A stretch of 64,000 nucleotides of DNA from Neelides folsomi (lineage: Eukaryota; Arthropoda; Collembola; Neelipleona; Neelidae): NCBI GenBank assembly GCA_034687125.1, contig JAQGBZ010000090.1:62001-126000 (forward strand), written 5' to 3'. Below, one piece after another: positions 1 to 11,674 of this stretch; positions within the stretch are counted from its first letter, which is position 1, and each line of letters opens with the position of its first letter. Made by a program: the position numbers and the translations under genes. The notes beneath the pieces are model-generated. The model was not told where the DNA came from. It ran no database searches and worked only from the letters and a program-made list of their open reading frames with translations.

Positions 1-1116
1 TATAATTCGTTAAATTATAAGTGTTGTGATTTAGTATTTATGAGTAGGCATCCGTCAACATAATGTAAAATGTAATAGATATTTATAATATACCTAACAT
101 AACACACATTATGTATTATACATTATAATGTATTATTATTATTATTTGTTAATATTTGTTAATAGTAAGATCTTAAATTAGTCGATCCTTATTCAAGTAA
201 TCCAGGCTTTGTTTTACAAAAAGTAATTGGTGCTAAAGTTGTTGATTTTATAGTAAGAGCTGTGTATCAATCATTAATTTAATGCATGTAGTTGCACACC
301 GGTTGTGTTAATTGATACTTTATATTTAATGTAATATGTGTTAATGATGCTGATGAGTAGTAGTACATACCTAATATGGATGTTCATGTTCAATATCATT
401 TCAATTCATCATTGAAACAAACGTTTAAAGTTGAAATAGGGCTATTATAAGCTATTTATTTGAATTATCGGGAATTAATAAAACGAATTCGAATAAGAAA
501 TTTTATTTTAACCCACGACTTTATTATTATATATGTTTAATCGAATATACAGAATAAATAAATCATTTGTAAAAAACTAAAAAAGTATAACTACCATTAT
601 TGTATTTACTACTTGTGCACCAATCATAAAGATAAATAAAAAAAAGATAAATATTTATATTTAACAATTGAAATCATTGATCATAACGCCATATTTACTA
701 TACTTTTCTTATATTCCCATTATATTTTTCTAATTGATAGTTCATTTAATTATTGGTTTTAATTTAACTTTTAAATACTCAACTTAATGTTAATGTTTAA
801 TACAGAAATTAATAGTAGTACAATAAGAAATAGAAGACATATTTAACCGATACGTTTCTCACGTTAATAGCAAATATACAATTTAATTTTACCAATTGGT
901 CTATTAACCACTTTTATCAGGAATTTAATTTTATAAATAAAATGAACAGTATATTTAAAGCTCATAGTTATGTGTATGATTTTAAAAATAATTATATAGT
1001 AAAGATATTACACACACAGAGATATTAGTTTTGTGGTATAAATATATTTACAAATATATTAACTACCCAATAAAATTACATTTAAATTCCGATTTACGAT
1101 TTTTGATTTTAAAATT
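1..1116. other. AT-rich intergenic region
   Basis: No ORF of note on either strand and no recognisable RNA gene. The sequence is dominated by A/T runs and short imperfect repeats. It lies downstream of the 3' end of SIRT7, so its right edge probably holds the 3' UTR of that gene. Confidence 0.6.
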
Positions 1117-3549
1117 TTAATTATTGCTTGTATTTTTATTTTTCTTCTTTTTTGGCTGTTTCCCCCATGCATTCCCAAACCAACCAGATCCATTTCCTTT
1201 GAAAGTTTTCTTTCTCTTCTTTTGAGTGACTTCTTCGATTTCTAAAACTTTAAAATCTGGATTGAACTTGACATAATTGTTCAAATTCATTGGAAATTCA
1301 AGGGGATTCGTAGGTGGCAGGACATTTTCAGGAACAATGAGTTCTCTTGAGGATTTCGATTGAATTTCAGATTGATGAAGAGGAGTACAAAATGAGAAAA
1401 TGGGATCCGAGGCTCTTTCATAAGGTGGAATTGTTATATTCAATCTATCAAGAACTCGTTTCATCACGTCATCGCATTTTCCTAAATCATACATTAAGAT
1501 GTAAAACATGACATGAACCGAATCTTATAAGATTTTATAAATATATCAATCTTATAAACATTTTTACCATGAATTTTGAGTTCAGCATATTGATCTTTAG
1601 GAGTCCACTGAAGATTAACAATGAATAACTTTGGTCTGATCTTCACTGGTTTATCCATTGACCTACGCCAATTATAATTTCATCAATTAATGCACAATTA
1701 TTAAAAGGCTAATTTGACAATTAAGGTAAAGTACTCCATAAATTCCAATCCATTTATCCGATTTTCTTACCAAAGCCAAGGGTATCTTCTAAGAACCTAT
1801 GAATAAGAATTCGAGTATTAATAACAACATATTAAAAATATATACATCTTTCTTGAAATTACATTATTTTAAACATAAAGTTTTCTAAAAGAAGCCATGA
1901 TAAAAATAATTTTATTTCTTTCCATACTTTGAGACTTGTTCCGAGGCAAAGGATGGAATCAGCCTTATTCACATTGTACTCAGCTCCTGCCCAGTTTAAC
2001 GGCCACCTCAATTTCCCTCTTTCTCCAAAATGAACGACAGTGTCTTTTAGTTCAGCTCCACAATTGTAACATCTTCTTCCAGTACGATGTTCATACCTCC
2101 TGAATTAATCCAATTAATTTATGTTGTATTATCAACTATTCAATTGTCACGTATAAACTTTTTATTATGAAAGTTATATTGTTTATGAATTAACTATCAT
2201 AAAATTATGATAGTTAATATTATACATAATATTTATAATACCTTGTATTTTCAGTTACATCAAAATTTCTCACATACTCCCTCCCACATTTGTTGTTCGG
2301 ACAAACTTCAACGTACATATTCCCATGAACCTCACTCAATCGAACTTTGGGAACTCCAGATCTGTTAATATTTGTAAAAACAAAAGCATAAAACGTCGAT
2401 TATCATTAACACTGATATTGCATTGATTAGTTTAAGTAGTTTAATAAACCTTAAGTGCAATCCATCACAGTTCTGAGATACAATGTGTTTGATAACTCCT
2501 ATTGAATTGAGCTCCTTGATCGCCATGTGTGTAAGAGTTGGATCGGCAAGAGTAAGAGAAGCTGGACCTTGAGAGTCGAGGCTTTGACCTTGTCTTAATT
2601 GGGTCCAAATCCCATTCGGTCCGCGGTAATCGGGGATTTGTGCTTGAGAAAGTATTGAAAGAATTTATATAAAATGAATTTATTACCAAAATCAAACTAT
2701 ATTAAAGATAATTACCAGCCGTTGAGATCCCTGCTCCGGTATAAACAATCAAGTAATTTGAGTTCTGTATTGCTTCTGCGAGCTGAACACATTTCATATC
2801 GAGAACTTCTTCAGAGTCTTCAATTTCCTTTAGTCTTTCAGAAGCCAAACTCTTTCTGTCACGTCTCTTGTTGACTTCGAACACAAGGTGAGGAAATTTG
2901 TCAAGCATTTCTTGGTCCTCTTCAGTCATTTCGTCTTTTTTCAATATTTTTGAAATCTTTATAAAAATGATTGAATTTAAATAAAACCCCAAAAGAGCGA
3001 ATTTTAATCAAAAAAAAGAGGCATTTTTTTAAAAATAAAAATTACCTTTTTGAGAATTTGAGCATCGTGTTTCTTTTTACAAAATGTAGTCTTCGAACAA
3101 AGTCGCCTCGACTTTCTTTCGCCAAATTCATTTGCTAAACTTTGAAGAAAAGCTTCAGAAGTTAAGCTTTCCTCGGAAATGACTTCTTCCTTCATTTCGG
3201 AATTGCTATTCGAATTAGAATCTGAACTTATATACGCCAAGTTATTTTTATTGCTCTTGTCCTCACTATCAATCTCTTCATTTTCATTTATCGTAATAGG
3301 CCGAATTGTAGGACAGGGGAATTTCCCCTTATATTTAACTTCAGGATAGAGATCATCTCCTGCTTCTTGATTATAATTAGATCTATCAGAACTTTTCAAG
3401 TCTAATGACACTTTCATTAAACTGCATTCTTCAGCGTTAAAAAAATAATCCGATGCCTTTTCCTTATTATTTATGAAATCTTGAAAAGTTTGTTTTGGGA
3501 GAATTTCAACAGCCTCACACTCAATTTCAATTTGAATCTCATCTGCCAT
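1117..3549 (-). CDS. SIRT7: SIRT7-type NAD-dependent protein deacylase (7 exons)
   Basis: Class IV sirtuin, a nuclear or nucleolar NAD+-dependent histone/protein deacylase. Exons read on the minus strand: 3549-3046 (acidic, Ser/Asn/Glu-rich leader of about 168 aa), about 2963-2717 ending in YTGAGISTA (NAD loop), about 2640-2465 with [11 protein letters not shown] and [10 protein letters not shown], then the zinc-ribbon exon at about 2361-2242 with the catalytic His in EVHGN. Next come HFGERG and GTSLK at about 2098-1930, a short exon VLRRYPWLW near 1800, an exon with [11 protein letters not shown] at about 1660-1570, and the last exon with GKCDDVM and the Lys-rich tail typical of SIRT7. All splice phases join cleanly. 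The ATG at 3549 is the first in frame after an upstream stop. The N-terminus is longer and more acidic than in vertebrate SIRT7. The first zinc pair is spaced C-x4-C. The identity rests on order and spacing of SIRT7-specific motifs recalled from the family. Confidence 0.93.
2190..2217. repeat. Perfect 13-bp inverted repeat in a SIRT7 intron
   Basis: TTAACTATCATAA and its exact complement are separated by two A bases, giving a strong cruciform or hairpin in the intron between the exon ending near 2242 and the exon at about 2098. Confidence 0.7.
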
Positions 3550-3673
3550 GTTCTTGTTTTGTATCTCTTCCCCGAGGCCAAAATACCTCTGAAGGCCTCT
3601 ACGTCTCAGCAGCAATCTAAAAATCCAAATTCATAAGACCAACTTTTCCTCAAAGTTGTTTATTAGATCATAA
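3550..3673. promoter_or_regulatory. Shared SIRT7/METTL23 bidirectional promoter region
   Basis: Only about 124 bp separate the SIRT7 start codon (3549, minus strand) from the METTL23 start codon (3674, plus strand). Both 5' UTRs and any core promoter elements must fit here or inside the first exons. No clear TATA box was seen. This is inferred from gene positions only. Confidence 0.6.
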
Positions 3674-5164
3674 ATGGAGAAGGGATTCTCGGAAATTAAA
3701 GACGATACCTTGAGCCAGAAGGATTCGCTCAAAAAATTCATTTTTCGGTCGAGGAAGAAGAATTCAATTGAGGGCGAGAGAGATTTCGAGACTGTCGAGG
3801 TCATCGTCCCAGAAGTGAGTTACTGTCCATTCTTAATTAATCAAATTGTTAAAATAAGATAAATAACAATTCTACAATTTTATACATGAAAATATTTAAG
3901 TTTGGCCATTTAACTTTGATGGAATAAATTAGGAATTAAATAATAACCTTTGGAGTGAGACTACCGTGTGTATTATTTATACCGTACTGTAGTCGTACAG
4001 TTAGATCTACCATTGGGGTTATATTTTTATTTCACTGCATTGCTGGCTAAAACAAGTTTCTATTTCATATTTACAGAGAATCCAAGCAAGCTACGGCCTC
4101 TATGTAAGTCAATTTCCTCATCACATAATCACATTTACACCTTTAAAATAATCACAATCTTCTTAATTATTATATCAACCTTCAGTACTTCAGTCATAAG
4201 TAATTTAAGTACACTAAAAAGGTTATTATAGATGAAATGATTTAATAATTCTTTCATATTGATTTCGACATGTTTGTCAAACTGCAATCATTTTCTTTTG
4301 TAGGTTTGGCCCAGTGCACAAATATTGAGTTGGTATTTATTTGAGCATCGCGAATTTCTCAAAGGAAAAAGGGTAATTTTATATAATTTAAACTATCGGT
4401 TTGAGTAAATTTTATGACAATTATAACATTAATAATATTTGAATTTGAATTTAAAAACAAAACTTGCTATACACGTTATTACTTAAATTAAATTGTGTTG
4501 TTTAACTTTCCCTTAATGTGGGTTAATTTATTTGGATTATCTTGCAGATATTGGAATTAGGAGCTGGCACGGGCCTTCCAGGAGTTCTTTGTTCACTGTT
4601 AGGATCAGACGTCACTCTTTCAGACTCCAAGAAACTTCCTCACTGCTTAGAACAAGCCAAAAAGACTGCAGAAATCAACGGTGTTGCGCACAAAGTAAAT
4701 ATTATTGGAATAACTTGGGGTTTATTCCTTCATCCTCTCACTCAATTGAAAAATAAGTTTGACTTCATTATTGGATCCGATTGCCTCTACGACCCAGAAG
4801 TTTTTGAAGATCTTCTCTCAACTGTTTCTTTCCTTTTAGAGAATAATCCCGGAGTGAGTGATAACCAATTCATAAGATTCAATAGTTATTATAGTATTAA
4901 AAATCATTGATTTTTGAATCTTATACCCAAAGTAGGTATCTGCTATGTTTAAGAATTAATTTAAGTTGTATTTAATAGGCGAAATTTCTTACTACTTATC
5001 AAGAAAGAAGTGCAGATTGGTCAATTATCTCTCTCCTCAACAATTGGGAACTTTCTTGTCGACACGTTCCTTTGAGCGACTTGGCCCTGGACTCTCAAAT
5101 CGATCTTACTCAACTTTGTGGTTCAACAACAATTCATCTTCTTGAAATTTCAAAAAAACAATAA
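3674..5164 (+). CDS. METTL23: METTL23-like protein arginine methyltransferase
   Basis: Seven-beta-strand SAM-dependent methyltransferase of the METTL21/23 family; METTL23 is known as a histone H3 arginine methyltransferase. Exon 1 (3674-3814) ends VIVPE and is followed by a short exon ending at 4103 (RIQASYGLY). The next exon starts VWPSAQILSWYL, the family's VWP motif. The 4548-4855 exon carries ILELGAGTGLPG (SAM motif I), LSDSKKLPHCLE and FIIGSDCLYDPEVFEDLL (post-motif region). The last exon starts at 4980 with AKFLTTYQERSADWS. The pieces join in frame and match METTL23 along the whole length. The stop codon is 5162-5164 and its last A is the first base of the SLIRP ATG. No AATAAA occurs between the two reading frames. 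The 5' neighbour SIRT7 is divergent. Confidence 0.9.
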
Positions 5165-5581
5165 TGTCTGGGATTGCACGACAAGGATTTCGAACATTTA
5201 TCGGCAACCTACCATGGACGATAGGGTCGAGCGAACTAAGGAAATTTGGTTCAACTTTCGGAAATGTTCAAAATGCTGTCGTGGTGTTTGACAGGAACAC
5301 AGGAATGAGCAAAGGATATGGATTTGTAGTATTTTCATCAAGGTATCAATTTTTACGATAATTATAAGATATTAAGATTTTATTAATTAAGTCACCTTCC
5401 ATTTAACACAAAACAAATAAAATTTCAAAATTCTTGATGAGTCAAAAGATTGTATACCTTACATAATTCTAAATGCTATTTTTTCTATTTCAGGGAAGCT
5501 TACAATTCTGCGCTGAATGCTTCAGGAATAGATCTAGAAGGAAGCTTTGTAAATTTTCAACCTGCAACTCCCAATTCCTAA
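5164..5581 (+). CDS. SLIRP: SLIRP-like small RRM protein (mitochondrial mRNA stability)
   Basis: Small single-RRM protein of about 88 aa in two exons: 5164 to about 5351 and about 5494-5581, joined in phase through an Arg codon (AG|G). The RRM is recognisable: RTFIGNLPWT (RNP2-like), then VVVFDRNTGMSKGYGFVVFS (RNP1-like), followed by the alpha-2 and beta-4 region. Length and layout fit SLIRP, the partner of LRPPRC that stabilises mitochondrial mRNAs. The ATG overlaps the METTL23 stop by one base (TAATG). No AG-ended pyrimidine tract lies directly upstream, so a private splice acceptor is unlikely. A possible poly(A) signal AATAAA lies near 5766, after this gene. Confidence 0.8.
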
Positions 5582-5915
5582 ATAATGAAGTATAAAATTG
5601 GTTTTTGAGGTAAAAGTCATGAATTCATCTCCTGTAGTCTAATTGTTTGATTTCACAATCATTTTGTTACTTGCTATCAATATTAGTAGAATATTACAAA
5701 CGATAATAGACGAAATACTTAAATATGTAAAACAATTTATTCAATGATAGTTTTCTAAATTGAAAAATAAATGATTTGAGAATTTACAACAACAAAATTG
5801 AAAATTTATTTCGTAAATTTAACATTTGGAATTGTTCATATTTTTTATTAATATTATTAAGTATCATTCTCACATTCCATTGTATCGTATTTCAATTATT
5901 TTAATTTATGATTTT

Positions 5916-7214
5916 TTAGTCATTTTCAATCACTGTGATTAAGCCAGGCATACCAGCCTTTTCAAACAGTGTATTAGGAATATTAATTTTTTCTTGTTCG
6001 ACCGGAACTGACTCTATTGTTTCGTCTATAAAGTCAGTCTTAATATTTTCCTCATTCTCTTCGATTATATTATTATTTTTCTCTTCAATTTTTTCATCAG
6101 ACAAGTTAATAACTTCCTCCGGCTCCAAATCATTTGTGCCCATTCTCAGAAAATCACTATGCAGAGCTTTCAATGCTCCTGAACCTTTTTTCTCGTCCAT
6201 GTTCTTAATTGCTTCAAGAAGCTCCGCTGCTGCCTCAACTTCATCAATGTTCACTTGAAACGTGCTAGGAGGAGGATATGTCCGATGAGGTTCAAAACCC
6301 TGATGACTTGAATTACTCGATCTTCTTGAACTTGGTTCTTGAGCGATAAACCGTGTATGTCGATCTGTTGGACGAGCTGAGTAAGGATTTCGAGTAAATT
6401 GACGACTGGCCACTACAAAAAGAGGCATTTCTCTCGCGGCTGCTTGTTCCTCCCATCGGTATTTGTTGTGCGGAGCAGACGGGTAAAATATCCTTGGAGG
6501 CATTGGACGAAGAGGATATGGTTGGATTTCTCTTGACCCTCGTGCCCAAAATGGATCCCCCGAATAGAAACTTGGATCTACGTAGGTTCCACTGTTCCCT
6601 TTGGTTCTTAACCATTCGTTCCTGATGGAAATATAATGCAAAAAAGATACTTTAATAATGATCAATAGCTAATTGCTTTACACGTAAATTAAATGAGAAT
6701 ATTATCATTCTTACTTACAGTTTAAATTTCCGACAACTGATGAGAAAAAGAATGTGATGAGGAAGATTGTAAATCCAACAAAAAAAGAATGTAAAAGAAG
6801 TTCCCAATATAGCAAGAAATAATATTCCAACGGCAATCACTAATTTGAACGTCTCTGAGTAGCAGCAGAATGGCTTAGTTTCAAATCTACATATATCATT
6901 ATATCCACAATTAGTGATACTTATCATTATCATATAGTTAATGACATTCTTATGATTAATTCGAAAATGGAACTAAACAAGATATTCAAAACTTACCTAT
7001 CGAACATATCATAGCAGCAATGATCACTTATTGTCCATTGAAATGAGTCAGGACATTTTATCGTTGTATTAAAAATTGAAGAAGTTCCTAATAAATATTT
7101 TCTTCTTAGACATTGAGCTTCTCCTTTAATCAAAGTAATGAAAAGGGAACTTGCAATTAAATATAACAATGAGCCGAATGCATCTTTAGTTTTCATTGTT
7201 CTATCAGATTTCAT
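5916..7214 (-). CDS. Single-pass membrane protein with Cys-rich ectodomain and PY-type tail
   Basis: Three exons. Exon 1 (start at 7214, or the second ATG at 7196) has a hydrophobic signal-like segment, LLYLIASSLFITLI, and then a short Cys-rich ectodomain with two CC pairs (HCCYDMFD, FCCYSETF). The exon at about 6888-6719 continues straight into one transmembrane helix (LVIAVGILFLAILG). The last exon, to 5916, is a long cytoplasmic tail rich in Pro, Tyr and Arg, then acidic (Glu/Asn). Paired cysteines just outside one membrane helix followed by a Pro/Tyr tail resemble the Shisa and WBP1/VOPP1 families of adaptor proteins. I cannot choose between them and give no symbol. It converges on SLIRP. 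Confidence 0.65.
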
Positions 7215-8672
7215 TTCGGTGAAAGCGACTTTCTCCAATGATCCTAATATATCCAAATCTTGTAAATATTTTAATTGTTGTAAATTGACAGTTTAAATTG
7301 TTTTTATTATTGAGCACTACAATTTTGTTAAAAATTGATATAAATTTAAATAAATAGTCAAAATTTTATTTGGGTTAAAATTGATGAAATTGTATTTATC
7401 ATTTCTATAATCTGTATTTATAATAGAACACCTATCTGTATACAGGGCCGATTCCCATTAGGATGTTTAGTATTAATATTTAAAGAACATTGGACGATGA
7501 TTAAAATGTTAAAGTTATATTAGGAGATTTAGGGCGAATGAAATGGCCATCACAGAAATTCAATTCCGATATTCTCTGGCTCTGCGCTTTATTGAAAGCC
7601 TATGAAAATGAAAACTTTGAATAACGAATGTTTAAACAATTAATCGAAGGGGTTGAAATCCATAATCTACTTTAAGTATATACTCTTCCTAGTCCTTATG
7701 ATTTATGATAAGTTAAGTGTTATATATGAAGAATATTTTATAAGAATATTAGACTTGGACTTGAATTAATAAATTGGAAAGTATATATTTAACATGAGCT
7801 CTGGTTATAAGGAAGTGGATTAAAGTTCTCATCAGTTTTATGTCACTATGATATAATAACACTATACCATAAATGCTCTTATTATCTATAAAAAACTATG
7901 AAATTGTTCATAATCGGATATTTCTTGGTTGGATAAATATAAGTTATATCTAGAGTATATGTAAGCTTGCGTGCCCCTCATTCATCACATGTCAATATGA
8001 ATTGTAACAAGCGTCATCCTTTATTTAAGTCAGAATTATCGATTAAAACTGCTATATGTCGTCTTAAGAGAAAATGAAATCAATAGGGAGTTGAAGCATA
8101 TTAATGTTATATTATTTGATGTATGTTATGAGTACTCGTTCAAAATGCCGAAGACACTCGAAATAATATGTTCTATTTTCCATAAATAATAAATGAATAA
8201 ACCTCTAAACGCGTGCTGGAATTGGTTTTTCTAATATTATCTATTTCAATTATTTTTCTATTACGGACACGATATTTCTCTAATAGAAGGTAATACCGAT
8301 GGGTATTGACAATCCAATTAAAAATTTGAGCTAATAAAACCCATTTCCGGATTGAAGGAATCTCGTGTTTAATAGGCGATCCTAATTAAATTTTAATTTA
8401 AATTGCTTAATTCGATTTTTAAGAAAATTTGTAGTTTTAAATAAATATTATTTATTGACGCAAAATTGATGAATACATAAGTACAATAATTTACTTTTAA
8501 ATTAAGAAAGATTAGATGTAGATAATAATTTACTTTAGGTTTTACATAACCCGGAAATGTAATAAATTTTTATGATTAGCGTGACAATTCGATGTAATTG
8601 ACTGAAAAACTGCTTCTAATAAAAAAAATCTCACTATCGGTTAGATGATTAGATGTCTAAAATATGAATTTC
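7215..8672. other. AT-rich intergenic region
   Basis: About 1.4 kb with stops in all frames and no recognisable RNA, repeat family or long ORF. It separates the membrane-protein gene from MTRES1. Confidence 0.6.
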
Positions 8673-9540
8673 TTAATCTTCATCAACACCCTTCCAAGGT
8701 TCATCGTAATTTTCAACTGTTAATAGTCTATACTTTTTTAATATTACAGAAAATTTTCCATCTTCAGCTTCCGAGTCCGAATCAGAATCGTCATTTTCAT
8801 CTGTTTCATCATCAGACTGATTATCTAACTTTTGGACTTCGACTCTTGAAACATCTAGGAACTTAGGATTTTCTTTATTGAATTCTCGGATGATGTCAAC
8901 TTCTTCCCCTTCATCAAGCAATTGACTTTTCTTTTTTGGTCGTAGTCCATTTACACGGATTTTATCTTGATAAAAAGCTTTTTCAATTTTGCTGTAAAAA
9001 TCCAATAACATGTTAATTTACTTAAAGTTATAGTACAAGTAGGATTAATTTTAATCACGTTGTCGTGAATTGTAAAATTGCTAACTTTCTCGACATTTGT
9101 AAACCGGATTTCAAAACTGCATCAATTCTCAAGGATTTTAATCTTGCTCGAAAAATTCTATCCCCTTTATTCAAAAATTCTCCGTCTGTTTCCTATAATA
9201 TTAAAAGTTTAAATGATCAGCATCTGATACACTCTAACATATCATACAATTATTGTATTTTACAATCAATATATTATACAACACGATGGTATTTTAACAA
9301 TACTATCTTGTTGTAAATTCATTTGACATTATTTAATATCATTACGTAAATATAATAAAATAGCTTAGTTCTTACCACTTCGCTTTTCATACCCAGTGTA
9401 AATTTTCTTTTAGCTAATAATGTGGAAGATTGAATTGAAAAATAATTTACTCTTATTGGATTAATAATAAAATTAAAAGTTGGAGTATTCAAGATCCGAG
9501 TATTAATAGAACATTTAGCACATGAAATGATTGAAGTCAT
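8673..9540 (-). CDS. MTRES1: MTRES1-like mitochondrial RNA-binding protein (S4-like domain)
   Basis: Three exons. Exon 1 starts at 9540 (an in-frame ATG also lies at 9558) and encodes a basic, Ser/Thr-rich N-terminus like a mitochondrial presequence, ending GMKSEV. Exon 2 (about 9194-9082) contains LRIDAVLKSGLQMSR, and exon 3 continues NKIEKAFYQDKIRVNG. Together they match the S4-like RNA-binding fold of MTRES1/C6orf203, a factor that rescues mitochondrial transcription and works in stalled-ribosome quality control. The splice junction completes the Asn codon (AA|C) exactly as expected. The C-terminus carries a strongly acidic Asp/Glu/Ser stretch and ends in DEPWKGVDED. The middle exon is too short to be obvious as an ORF. 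Confidence 0.85.
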
Positions 9541-10167
9541 CTTAAAATAAATTATCATAGTAAACTGTCAAAAACTTTAAATGAAATGTGAGTGAAATGA
9601 AGGGAAAAGGGAGCTACCAACGAACACGGCTCAAGCTCACACACTACAGATACAGACAGGGGTGAACAATGTGATCATTGCATATTGCATTGGGTGCCTT
9701 CATTTGAGTGCATTTTTTCTTTTACCATTTTCTCATTTTACTAAACCACCACTGATTAAAATGGTCCATCAGTTAAATGCAGAGTGGAATATAGATGAAA
9801 AACCTTATTAGGTATATGATTTATTAAAATGATGTTTAAGTCGTATAATATTTAGTCGCATAATTCTACATGGGCTTAGGTCCGATGCTATCAACATCAA
9901 AGATATAAAATACTTTAAATAGTACCAGAACGTTGAATGTTTATTCATAAAGAACAAAATTGTAGCTTAATTTTTAAACATCTTTAATAATTTCAATTTA
10001 AGTTGCTTTTATTATGCTTTAAAAGTATGTTAACAATTGTTACTTTGATTTATCATAATTATTAGACTTTCTACAAATAATTGAAGTGAAGATGTGAACG
10101 TATCGTCGTTCAAATTAAATGATTTACATAAATACAATTGACTAAAATTGTTGGGAAGTTGCACTAT
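9541..10167. other. Intergenic region
   Basis: AT-rich apart from a slightly GC-richer patch at about 9590-9680. It should hold the MTRES1 promoter and NDUFB10 3' UTR. No further gene was seen. Confidence 0.5.
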
Positions 10168-10980
10168 TCACTCGTTATAATCAGGGTCATATTTGTCTTT
10201 CTTCATTCCAGTTCCAACCGGTCCATGGCGTCTTTCCCAAAGAAGTCGATGTTTTTGCTTCATAAACGCTGTTTGGACATTTGCAGTCGCTCCCAAATCT
10301 CCATCTGAAAATAATTTCATACCATAGTAAATGAACTAAATATTTATTTAATAGAAAATTGTATAATGACTATTATTTGATACATAATATAGGTTTAATA
10401 AATGAATCAAAAATTTTACATTTAGTGAACCAAGCAGCAGCCGCTAGTTCATATTCTTCCTTGAGCCTTCTACAAATTGGTTCAGTATCAGGTTTCTCTT
10501 CGATAATGCAATCATTGAGTCGCAACCTGTTTGAAACAATCAATTATTCTTTTATTCTTAATCTTATAAATATTCAATAGTATAATATGTCACATCACAT
10601 CACATCGTAACATTTTACCTCATAATAGAAACAATATCAGCTTCAACTCTCATTGCTCGTTTAAACTCGACATCAGCCTCGTATATACACAATCTATCAT
10701 CGGTGTAGCATGTGTCGATCGAAGCAACTTTCTGAAATTTTTGATGGTACCATTTGGATGGCTTCTGATTCCTCACAACGATATTTTCTGAAAAAACATT
10801 TTTATTAGAATTTTCTCATCATAAAATAGTGGCAAATTGCTATCTACCATGAAATATTGATTGATTGTTATTACCTCTAAACCAAGTTACAGGGATGTCG
10901 AACATGTTGTAAACTCTATTGCTGACCCTATCAATAAACAACTCCTTCCGGACCGGCTTATTTTCGCCATCGCAGGACAT
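10168..10980 (-). CDS. NDUFB10: NADH dehydrogenase 1 beta subcomplex subunit 10 (complex I PDSW subunit)
   Basis: Accessory subunit of mitochondrial complex I. Exon 1 (10980 to about 10876) reads MSCDGENKPVRKELF then VYNMFDIPVTWFR. Exon 2 (about 10787-10620) has KWYHQKFQKVASIDTCYTDD then LCIYEADVEFKRAMRVE. Exon 3 contains the CRRLKEEYELAAAAWF helix. The last exon has DGDLGATANVQTAFMKQKHR and ends DPDYNE. Order and spacing match NDUFB10/PDSW throughout, including the conserved IDxC and C-x-YEA region. Introns are short. It is unrelated to its neighbours but is one of several nuclear-encoded mitochondrial genes in the window. Confidence 0.9.
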
Positions 10981-11674
10981 GATGACTTGCTATTCTATAT
11001 AATTAATTACCAAATTAGTGCTCAAATATGTGATAGTGATAATAAACTAAAATAAAGATAATATATTCCATTCAGCCATATTATATTCATTCACATATTT
11101 TATCCATACACAATTTGTTTATAAAATAAGGTAAAGGTAAGACTCTTTAGACTCTTTAGACTCTAAGACATTTTAGACTCTTTACATGCAATATTGTTAA
11201 AAGAGCTTATAATATGATAATTGAAATTTTCTTACCTTTCTAGATTTTTGCAAATATTTTTATTCCCAATTTCTCAAATCAGAGAAATAATCAAAGTATT
11301 CAACTCTTTCCAGATGGAGACACGGAGTTCCTTTTCAATTTCAGAAACATTAACAAAGTCTCAATCTATATTTGACTCAATACTTCCTATTATTCCTCCT
11401 ATAATAATCATATTAAAGATGAAAATGCATTAAATGGGTATTAATACTCACATTATTTTATTATGCCAATGAAAATAAAATTTTAATTTGATTATAACTC
11501 TCGAATCATGGTTTAAAAGTGATCAAATTGAAATGTGGAGCTATATGCAACATTTTCTCCAATGTGACTAAAGAATGAAAGCGTATTGAATTTCCCATAC
11601 TTTAATGCATGGGATTGAACCAGGCCGGCGAGGAGAGTCGCCATTCTCATTCGGACCACGCCGACAGAAGAAGC
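10981..11674. other. NDUFB10-RPL3 intergenic region
   Basis: Holds the divergent promoters of NDUFB10 (-) and RPL3 (+). It contains a short tandem repeat at 11140-11184. GC content rises just before the RPL3 start, and a pyrimidine-rich CCATTCTCATTCGG at 11641 could be the RPL3 cap site region. Confidence 0.5.
11140..11184. repeat. Short tandem repeat, unit GACTCTTTA
   Basis: Two perfect 9-bp units, a partial one, then a degenerate copy (ATTTTAGACTCTTTA) in the RPL3 upstream region. Confidence 0.75.
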
